Positions 22,831 through 28,421 of a stretch of 35,920 nt of DNA are shown in pieces (position 1 is the stretch's first letter; every line of letters begins with the position of its first letter). The notes under the pieces were generated by a model that saw only the letters and a list, made by a program, of their open reading frames with translations, did no database searches and was not told the DNA's origin. The DNA lies in contig NZ_JAAXKY010000073.1 in assembly GCF_012911925.1 (NCBI RefSeq), positions 1-35,920 on the forward strand, read 5' to 3'. A program made the position numbers and the translations under genes. This DNA comes from Pseudonocardia xinjiangensis (GTDB lineage Bacteria; Actinomycetota; Actinomycetes; Mycobacteriales; Pseudonocardiaceae).

Positions 22831-24255
22831 TCACCGCTCGGCGAGCGCCGCCACAATCGCGTCGACGGAGCGGTCGACGTCGGCCTCGGTGGTGAGCCAG
22901 CTCGACACAGAGATGCGCATCAGCCGCATCCCGTGCCACACCGTGCCGCCCATCCAGCACTCCCCGGAGTCCTGGACGGCCTCGATCACCCGGCCGGTCC
23001 GCTCGTCGTCGCCGAAGCGGACGAGCACCTGGTTGAGCACGACGTCGTTGACGACGGTGACCCCATCGAGGCGGGCGAGCCCGTCGGCGAACCGGCGGGC
23101 GAGCGCGCAGCAGCGCTCCACGAGGTCGGCGACGCCGTCGCGCCCGAGCTGCCGCAACGCGGCCCACGTCGTGAAGCCGCGGGCGCGGCGCGAGGACTCC
23201 AGGACGTACGCGCCGGGTGAGCGGAACGCCTCGGCGCCCGTCCCGGTGAGGTAGGGGGCGCTGTAGGACGTGGCCGCGACGTGCGCGGCCGGGTGGGCGC
23301 AGAACGCGTACCCGGCGTCGTAGGGGACGTTGAGCCACTTGTGGCCGTCGGTCGACCACGAGTCGGCCTGCTCGATCCCGGCCACGAGGTGGCGGGTGGC
23401 AGGGGCGGCGGCGGCCCATAGGCCGAAGGCCCCGTCGACGTGGACCCAGGCGCCGTGGTGGTGCGCCGCCGCGATCGCGGCGGGGAAGTCGTCGAACGCT
23501 CCGGTGTTCACCTCGCCGGCCTGCAGGCAGACGATCGTGGGGTCGGTGCTCGTGTCGGCGAGGGCCCGCGCGAGGTCGGCCAGGTCGATCGAGCCCTGCA
23601 GGCCCGTCTGCACCGGGACGACGGCGTCGGTTCCCAGCCCGAGCAGGCGCAGTGCCCGGTCGACGGTGGCGTGGCGTCCCGTGCCGGCCACGACGCGGAC
23701 CCGCGGAGCCCCGTGCAGCCCCTGGCGTTCGACGTCCCATCCCGCGTCCGCGAGCACGCCGTGCCGGGCGGCGGCGAGGCAGACGGTGTTGCCGGCCTGT
23801 CCACCGGTCACGAAGCCGAACGAGGCGTCTTCGGGCAGGCCGAGCAGGTCCTTGAGCCAGGCACCCGCCACGTCCTCGACCACGGCGGCGACGGGGGAGG
23901 TCAACGGGTTCCACGCGTTCTGGTCCCACGCGGTGGTCAGCACGTCGGCCGCCGTCGGGGCGTCGAGTGCCCCGCCGGTCACGAACCCGAAGTAGCGCGG
24001 TCCGGTGCTCGCCACCAGCGCCGGTTCGACCGCGTCCGCCAGCCGGCCGACCACGTCCGCGGCCGGGGTGGGCCCGTCGGGCAGCGAACCGAGCGCGGCC
24101 CGGACGGCGTCGACAGCGGCGGCCGACGGGAAGGCCGGGCCGTCACCGACCCGCTCCCGGTAGGCGGCACCGCGGGCGGCCACGTACTGCAGGAGGTCGC
24201 GAAGGTCGCTGCCGGTCGTCGCGGTGACGGCATGGTCGGCGCTGGAGTCGGTCAT
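22831..24255 (-). CDS. Group II PLP-dependent amino acid decarboxylase
   Basis: A 474-residue fold-type I PLP enzyme of the glutamate/aromatic amino acid decarboxylase family. FGFVTGGQAGNT at 146-157 binds the cofactor phosphate side, VHVDGAFGLW places Asp274 against the pyridine nitrogen, and DGHKWLNVPYDAG gives the Schiff-base Lys306. The C-terminal domain ends with SVSSWLTTEADVDRSVDAIV. Length and motifs match aspartate/tyrosine/L-2,4-diaminobutyrate decarboxylase-like proteins; the substrate is not readable, and some members are aldolases or deaminating enzymes. It is 25 bp downstream of the slipin gene and probably belongs to the same transcript. Confidence 0.9.
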   Translation of the reverse strand: MTDSSADHAVTATTGSDLRDLLQYVAARGAAYRERVGDGPAFPSAAAVDAVRAALGSLPDGPTPAADVVGRLADAVEPALVASTGPRYFGFVTGGALDAPTAADVLTTAWDQNAWNPLTSPVAAVVEDVAGAWLKDLLGLPEDASFGFVTGGQAGNTVCLAAARHGVLADAGWDVERQGLHGAPRVRVVAGTGRHATVDRALRLLGLGTDAVVPVQTGLQGSIDLADLARALADTSTDPTIVCLQAGEVNTGAFDDFPAAIAAAHHHGAWVHVDGAFGLWAAAAPATRHLVAGIEQADSWSTDGHKWLNVPYDAGYAFCAHPAAHVAATSYSAPYLTGTGAEAFRSPGAYVLESSRRARGFTTWAALRQLGRDGVADLVERCCALARRFADGLARLDGVTVVNDVVLNQVLVRFGDDERTGRVIEAVQDSGECWMGGTVWHGMRLMRISVSSWLTTEADVDRSVDAIVAALAER

Positions 24256-24280
24256 GCCCCGACAATGCCGGACCCCGCGG

Positions 24281-25171
24281 TCAGCCCGCTGCGTGTGTGG
24301 ACGAGGCCACGGCGGCCGGCCGGGTCGCCTCCGCCTCGGTCATCTCGCCATGGGGCAGCTCTGCCGGCTCCTCCTCGGTCGCCCCGGCCGGCTCGGTCGG
24401 CTCGAAGGAGGTCTCCGGTGGCGTCGACCGTTCGAGGAACCGGAGCAGCTCGACGGGGAAGGGCAGCACGAGAGTGGAGTTCTTCTCGGCGGCCACCTCG
24501 ACGACGGTCTGCAGCAGCCGCAGCTGCAGCGCTGCCGGGTGCTCGGTCATCACCTCCGCGGCCTGGGCCAGCTTCTGGGACGCCTGCAGCTCGCCGTCGG
24601 CCGTGATCACCCGGGAGCGTCGTTCGCGTTCCGCCTCGGCTTGGCGCGACATCGAGCGCTTCATCGTGTCGGGCAGGGCGACGTCCTTGATCTCGACGCG
24701 GTCGATGTGCACGCCCCAGTCGAGGGCGGGGCTGTCGATCATCAGTTCCAGGCCCTGGTTGAGCCGTTCGCGGTTGGACAGCAGGTCGTCGAGGTCGCTC
24801 TTGCCGATGATCGAGCGCAGGGAGGCCTGGGCGACCTGGCCGATGGCGTAGTCGTAGTTCTGCACCCCGACGACCACCCGGACGGGGTCGACGACCCGGT
24901 AGTACACGACGGCGTCGACCTTGACGGTCACGTTGTCGCGCGTGATGCCGTCCTGGGCGGGGATCGCCATGGTGACGATCTGCATGTTGACCTTGTGCAG
25001 CCGGTCGGCCATCGGGGCGATCAGCGCGAGCCCCGGCCCGCGGGTCGCGTCGCGCAGCCTGCCGAAACGCATGATGACGCCGCGCTCGTACTGGTTGATG
25101 ACCCGGACGCTCGACCCGAGCAGCAGCAGGCCGACGGTCACGATCGCGATGAGCAGGACGACGGTGATCAT
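24281..25171 (-). CDS. Slipin/stomatin-like SPFH (Band 7) membrane protein
   Basis: A 296-residue SPFH protein. One N-terminal membrane helix (residues 1-20, MITVVLLIAIVTVGLLLLGS) is followed by the Band 7 domain, with VINQYERGVIMRFGRLRDATRGPGLALIAP and NVTVKVDAVVYYRVVDPVRVVVGVQNYDYAIGQVAQASLRSIIG. Then comes the heptad region MSRQAEAERERRSRVITADGELQASQKLAQAAEVM. The last 45 residues are acidic and Glu/Pro/Ala-rich. Slipins form microdomain scaffolds and often pair with NfeD; here the partner is instead a DUF3040 membrane protein. ATG 25171 overlaps the DUF3040 stop by 4 nt (ATGA). Confidence 0.93.
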   Translation of the reverse strand: MITVVLLIAIVTVGLLLLGSSVRVINQYERGVIMRFGRLRDATRGPGLALIAPMADRLHKVNMQIVTMAIPAQDGITRDNVTVKVDAVVYYRVVDPVRVVVGVQNYDYAIGQVAQASLRSIIGKSDLDDLLSNRERLNQGLELMIDSPALDWGVHIDRVEIKDVALPDTMKRSMSRQAEAERERRSRVITADGELQASQKLAQAAEVMTEHPAALQLRLLQTVVEVAAEKNSTLVLPFPVELLRFLERSTPPETSFEPTEPAGATEEEPAELPHGEMTEAEATRPAAVASSTHAAG

Positions 25172-25443
25172 CTGGTTCTCCGTTTTCCGGCGGAGCGGCG
25201 CCACATCCCCCAGACCACTGCGGTCGCCCCCGCCCACAGCACGGCACCACCCACCGACCCGGCGGCGAGCATCAGGCCGACGAGCAACAGCGCGACCACG
25301 ATCGCAATTGCGGCGCCTCGCCGGTAGGTGCGTCGATGCAGATCCGACTGGCGTGCCTGGAACCCGTTCACGAACTCGGGGTCCTCGGCCAGGAGGCGGC
25401 GCTCCACCTCGCGCAGCGTCTCCCGTTCGTTGTCGTCGAGCAC
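25168..25443 (-). CDS. DUF3040 family membrane protein
   Basis: A 91-residue protein that opens VLDDNERETLREVERRLLAEDPEFVNGF, the signature of actinobacterial DUF3040 proteins. Two hydrophobic segments (AAIAIVVALLLVGLMLAAG and GGAVLWAGATAVVWGMW) and a basic C-terminus follow. GTG 25443 has GGAGG nine to ten bases upstream; the longer open frame adds residues unlike the family. The gene leads a minus-strand operon with the slipin and the decarboxylase and is translationally coupled to the slipin. It shares the TATCGT operator region with the divergent MarR gene. Function is unknown; a slipin partner is plausible by position. Confidence 0.88.
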   Translation of the reverse strand: MLDDNERETLREVERRLLAEDPEFVNGFQARQSDLHRRTYRRGAAIAIVVALLLVGLMLAAGSVGGAVLWAGATAVVWGMWRRSAGKRRTR

Positions 25444-25493
25444 AGCCCACCACCTCCTCGAGGCGGCTCGCACGCCTGGCTTCGGTGGCACCA

Positions 25494-25523
25494 GCGGACA
25501 GTTTTATCGTAACACGATATAGT
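25494..25523 (+). promoter_or_regulatory. Putative promoter of the MarR gene (leaderless mRNA)
   Basis: CGGACA (25494-25499) and TATAGT (25518-25523) are 18 bp apart. The -10 ends six bases before ATG 25530, so the transcript should begin at the start codon. No ribosome binding site is present. Confidence 0.55.
25505..25519. promoter_or_regulatory. MarR-type operator palindrome
   Basis: TATCGT (25505-25510) and ACGATA (25514-25519) form a perfect 6 bp inverted repeat with a 3 bp centre. This size and AT-rich core are typical of MarR-family operators. It sits between the -35 and -10 of the MarR gene and upstream of the DUF3040 operon, so one regulator could silence both directions. Confidence 0.7.
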
Positions 25524-25529
25524 TGATCG

Positions 25530-26012
25530 ATGGCTGATCGTGAGGACGGGCAGGCCCCCGCGGAGCCCCTGACGAAAGACGACTTCGAGGCGCTGGCCCG
25601 GTTCCGGTTCGGGATCCGTCGCTATCTGCGCTTCAGCGAGGAGACGGTGCGCAGCCACGGTTTCACCCCGCAGCAGTACCACCTGTTGCTGGCCCTCAAG
25701 GGCTTCCCCGGGCGAGAGTGGGCGACGGTGCGGGAGCTGGCGGATCGGCTCCAGCTGCGCCACCACAGCGTGGTCGAGCTGGTGAACCGGGCACAGGCGG
25801 AGGGGCTCGTGGAGCGGGCGGCCCATCCGGCGGACGCGCGGGCCGTACGCGTCGTGCTCACCACTCACGGCGAGCGGATCCTGAGCCGCCTCGGCACCGT
25901 GCACCGCGACGAGCTGCGCCGGATGCAGGATGCGCTGGTCCTGCCGGCGTGGCACGACGAGCCGGACGGCGCCGCCCCGAAGCCGGCGGCTAGCCGGTCC
26001 GAACCGACCTGA
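25530..26012 (+). CDS. MarR-family transcriptional regulator
   Basis: A 160-residue MarR protein. After a 30-residue flexible N-terminus comes the dimer helix region, then the winged helix WATVRELADRLQLRHHSVVELVNRAQAEGLVERAAHPADARAVRVVLTTHGERIL; the DxR motif of the wing is present as DARAVRV. The ATG lies directly behind a -10, so the mRNA is probably leaderless. Autoregulation and control of the divergent DUF3040-slipin-decarboxylase operon through the TATCGT palindrome is the simplest model. No conserved redox Cys is seen, so the signal is likely a small ligand. A strong bidirectional terminator separates it from the convergent EF-Tu paralogue. Confidence 0.93.
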   Translation: MADREDGQAPAEPLTKDDFEALARFRFGIRRYLRFSEETVRSHGFTPQQYHLLLALKGFPGREWATVRELADRLQLRHHSVVELVNRAQAEGLVERAAHPADARAVRVVLTTHGERILSRLGTVHRDELRRMQDALVLPAWHDEPDGAAPKPAASRSEPT

Positions 26013-26024
26013 CCGGGCGGACGA

Positions 26025-26061
26025 CCGGGCCCCGCGCGGCGGTCGACCGCGCGGGGCCCGG
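26025..26061. terminator. Strong bidirectional hairpin terminator
   Basis: Perfect 15 bp all-G/C stem: CCGGGCCCCGCGCGG (26025-26039) with CCGCGCGGGGCCCGG (26047-26061), and a 7-base loop. It lies between the convergent MarR and EF-Tu paralogue genes, 12 bp after one stop and 18 bp before the other. No U-tract is present on either side. Confidence 0.8.
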
Positions 26062-26079
26062 GTTCGGGCCGGCCCGGAA

Positions 26080-27264
26080 TCAGGCCAGCAGTTCGACGAC
26101 CGTGCCGGCTCCGACCGTCCGGCCGCCCTCGCGGACGGCGAAGCCGAGCCCCTCGGTCATCGCGACGGCCCTGCCGAGCTCGACCGTCATCTCGACGGCG
26201 TCGCCGGGCAGCGCCGTGCCGGTGGCGCCGAGCGACACGACGCCCACCACGTCCGTCGTCCGGAAGTGGAACTGCGGGCGGTACCCGGTGGAGAACGGCC
26301 TGCTGCGCCCGCCCTCCGCCGCGGTGAGCACCCGGACCACCGCGCGGAACCGCGTGTGCGGCCGGATCGCGCCCGGGGCGCTGATCACCTGCCCGCGCCG
26401 GACGTCGCTGCGCTGCACGCCACGCAGCAGCATGGCCGTGTTGTCGCCGGCCTCGGCGACGTCCATGGCCCGGCCGAACGTCTCCAGCCCGGTGACGACC
26501 ACGCCGCGCAGGCCGTCGTCCAGCCCGACCACGTCGACCTCGTCGCGCAGCCGGATCGCGCCCTGCGCCACCACACCCGTCACCACCGTGCCCCGGCCGG
26601 TGATGGTCAGGACGTTCTCGATCGGCATCAGGAACGGCGCGTCGACCACCCGCGCCGGCACCGGCACGTACGCGTCGATCGCCGCGAGCAGGTCGTCGAT
26701 CCGCGCGACCCACCGCGGGTCGCCCTCGAGCGCCCGCAGCGCGGACACCCGGACCACCGGGATCTCCTCGGCGGGGAACCCGTACTCCGCCAGCAGGTCC
26801 CGCAGCTCCAGCTCCACCAGGTCGAGCAGGTCGGGGTCGTCGATCATGTCGGACTTGTTCAGCGCGACCACGATGTGCTCGACGCCGACCTGGCGGGCCA
26901 GCACCACGTGCTCGCGTGTCTGGGGCATCGCCCCGTCCTGTGCGGAGACCACCAGCACCGCCCCGTCGATCTGGGCGGCACCGGTGATCATGTTCTTCAC
27001 GTAGTCGGCGTGGCCCGGCATGTCGATGTGGGCGTAGTGCCGGGTGGCGGTCTCGTACTCGACGTGGGCGATGTTGATGGTGATGCCGCGGTCGCGCTCC
27101 TCAGGGGCCCGGTCGATGCCGTCGAACGGGACGGCCCTGGCCAGCCCCCGGTCGGCGAGCACCCGGGTGATCGCGGCGGTGAGGGTGGTCTTGCCGTGGT
27201 CGACGTGACCCATCGTCCCGATGTTGAGGTGCGGCTTGCGCAGCTGGTTGACGTGCTCGGTCAT
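26080..27264 (-). CDS. tuf: Divergent elongation factor Tu paralogue
   Basis: A 394-residue EF-Tu with all GTPase motifs: GHVDHGKT (19-26), DRGITIN (58-64), DMPGHADYVKN (81-91), NKSD (136-139) and SAL (174-176). It is a non-canonical copy: by eye against E. coli and M. tuberculosis EF-Tu it differs at many sites and stands alone, with no rpsL, rpsG or fusA beside it. In the domain 2 aminoacyl pocket it has ETFG where canonical proteins have EMFR (Arg262 becomes Gly264 here), and NTAML for NVG(V/L)L (Gly275 becomes Ala277). Kirromycin-site residues (Gln124, Tyr160, Gly316, Gln329, Ala375 equivalents) look unchanged. ATG 27264 matches the canonical N-terminus length. It resembles Streptomyces tuf3-type paralogues in being a separate divergent copy; resistance or stress roles are inference. 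Confidence 0.93.
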   Translation of the reverse strand: MTEHVNQLRKPHLNIGTMGHVDHGKTTLTAAITRVLADRGLARAVPFDGIDRAPEERDRGITINIAHVEYETATRHYAHIDMPGHADYVKNMITGAAQIDGAVLVVSAQDGAMPQTREHVVLARQVGVEHIVVALNKSDMIDDPDLLDLVELELRDLLAEYGFPAEEIPVVRVSALRALEGDPRWVARIDDLLAAIDAYVPVPARVVDAPFLMPIENVLTITGRGTVVTGVVAQGAIRLRDEVDVVGLDDGLRGVVVTGLETFGRAMDVAEAGDNTAMLLRGVQRSDVRRGQVISAPGAIRPHTRFRAVVRVLTAAEGGRSRPFSTGYRPQFHFRTTDVVGVVSLGATGTALPGDAVEMTVELGRAVAMTEGLGFAVREGGRTVGAGTVVELLA

Positions 27265-27399
27265 GACTCTCGTCCTCTGTGGACAGTTCTGGCGAGAACC
27301 CGCGCGTACGCGTGAGCCACCCCCCTCCGCTGGTTCTCCGGAGGCGGGACGGAGAGGGGTCAGCGTCGGGTGTCTGCTGCTGCGGCCGAGAGGAGGGCG

Positions 27400-27465
27400 G
27401 CCGGCACCGGCAGAGCAGCGGGCTCTGCGACGAGGAGGGTGCCGGCGGACATGAGCAGGAGACTA
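27400..27465 (-). promoter_or_regulatory. Putative promoter and structured 5' leader of the EF-Tu paralogue
   Basis: On the minus strand TAGTCT (27465-27460) is a plausible -10, placing a start near 27453. The RNA would then fold at once: an outer 9 bp stem GCCGGCACC (27446-27438) with GGTGCCGGC (27408-27400) encloses a 7 bp stem GCAGAGC/GCTCTGC (27428-27422 with 27416-27410). A further 6 bp stem (CCTCCG/CGGAGG, 27344-27324) lies before the ATG. The leader would be about 190 nt. I see no -35 of quality. A 44-codon plus-strand ORF at 27519-27653 is not accepted as a gene. Confidence 0.35.
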
Positions 27466-27543
27466 AGGAGCGCGCCCGGCTGAAGCGATCGATTTCCGGC
27501 GGTGACGGGACACGCCGGATGGCCACCGTGCACATGTTCTGCC

Positions 27544-27576
27544 GTGTGTGCGGTGGCCACGAGGTGTGTGCGGTGG
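27544..27576. repeat. 13 bp direct repeat, 20 bp period, upstream of EF-Tu paralogue
   Basis: GTGTGTGCGGTGG occurs exactly at 27544-27556 and 27564-27576. The copies are two helical turns apart, about 280-310 bp upstream of the EF-Tu paralogue start and just after the MerR stop. The spacing suits a protein bound to one face of the DNA, but chance in GT-rich sequence is possible. Confidence 0.5.
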
Positions 27577-27577
27577 T

Positions 27578-27600
27578 CGCCGCAGGTCACGTCTGCGGCG
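27578..27600 (-). terminator. Hairpin spanning the MerR stop codon
   Basis: CGCCGCAG (27578-27585) and CTGCGGCG (27593-27600) make a perfect 8 bp stem; the 7-base loop holds part of the MerR stop codon (27589-27587). It probably ends the MerR transcript and separates it from the EF-Tu paralogue on the same strand. Confidence 0.5.
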
Positions 27601-28249
27601 CCCCACCCCCGGTCCGTCCCGTGCCGGCCGTGCGCACGACGAGGTCCTCCTGAGCGAGCCGGCGCAGGGCGGCGAGGAGGGCGTCGGCGAGTACGGAGAA
27701 CATCACGACGCCCTCGGCGCGGTCCTCCACGGAGGTGCGCCGCCACAGGGCGTCGACCTCGGTGGCGGCGAGATCGTGGGCCGTGTCGGCGTAGCGGTCC
27801 AGCAGATCGAGCACGTCGTGCTGGCCGAGCCGGTGCAGGGTGGCGAGCACCTCGGCCAGGCCGGCCCGCGCCGGGTTGTCCGGGCGGACGTGCCAGCCGT
27901 GGCGATCGAGCAGTTGCTGCACCTGCTCGCCTGCGGCGCGCGACGACTCGTCGTCGTCCGGGTCGCGCTCGTGCCGCCGCGTCAGGGAGTACTGCACCTT
28001 GCCCAGCGTGTCCAGCTCGCCGACGCCCCCGGAGTCGAGGTGTCCGAGCACGGCCCGGGACGCGACGATCGACAGGCCCCCGACGTCGACGAGGGCCCGG
28101 ATCAGCTTCAGCCGCCTGGCGTGCTCCTCGCCGTACTGCGCCTGGTTCGGGCTCGTGCGTTCGCCCGGCGGCAGCAGACCCTCCCGGAGATAGAACTTGA
28201 TCGTGGGGATGGGCACCCCGGTCCGGGCGCTCAGCTCCGCCATGCGCAC
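27587..28249 (-). CDS. MerR-family transcriptional regulator
   Basis: A 220-residue MerR regulator. The HTH and wing are MAELSARTGVPIPTIKFYLREGLLPPG followed by RTSPNQAQYGEEHARRLKLIRALVDVGGLSI, in the TipA/Cfa-like MerR pattern. The C-terminal 120 residues are an effector domain with many Asp/Glu/His and Leu and no CxxC metal motif, so a small organic ligand is more likely than a metal. GGAGGT lies before GTG 28249 (five bases) and ATG 28243 (eleven bases); I took the GTG. It diverges from an MMPL exporter, and two palindromes lie between them, so it should control that exporter. Whether it also influences the downstream EF-Tu paralogue is open. Confidence 0.9.
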   Translation of the reverse strand: MRMAELSARTGVPIPTIKFYLREGLLPPGERTSPNQAQYGEEHARRLKLIRALVDVGGLSIVASRAVLGHLDSGGVGELDTLGKVQYSLTRRHERDPDDDESSRAAGEQVQQLLDRHGWHVRPDNPARAGLAEVLATLHRLGQHDVLDLLDRYADTAHDLAATEVDALWRRTSVEDRAEGVVMFSVLADALLAALRRLAQEDLVVRTAGTGRTGGGAPQT

Positions 28250-28361
28250 GGTGACCTCCCGGTTGGCGACGCTGTGCGGGCCGGCATGGATAGCAGGGAT
28301 GCCGGCTGTCTGTCGGGCCGAGCCTAACCCGCGGGTGAACGGCGTTGTCCGTTCGGGCAAC

Positions 28362-28402
28362 TATGGATACCATCCATATCGATAGTTCAGCTTACCGCTA
28401 TC
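28362..28402. promoter_or_regulatory. Palindromic operators between MerR and MMPL genes
   Basis: TATGGAT (28362-28368) and ATCCATA (28372-28378) form a perfect 7 bp inverted repeat with a 3 bp centre. Immediately after, GATAG (28381-28385) and CTATC (28398-28402) form a 5 bp inverted repeat with a 12 bp centre. The stretch is AT-rich against its surroundings and lies 20-60 bp upstream of the MMPL start, where a promoter is expected. Confidence 0.6.
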
Positions 28403-28421
28403 CGTTAGGTGGGGAGAAGCC

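Noticed and set aside
26080..27264. Canonical tuf gene of the str operon
   Set aside because: No rpsL, rpsG, fusA or rpsJ is adjacent, and many conserved EF-Tu positions differ; it is a paralogue.
27519..27653. 44-residue plus-strand ORF with a CxxC and further Cys residues (FCRVCGGHEVCAVVAAGHVCG)
   Set aside because: It looked like a tiny zinc-ribbon protein, but it overlaps the MerR 3' end and its terminator, its Cys codons come from the GTGTGTGC direct repeats, and no good ribosome binding site precedes it.
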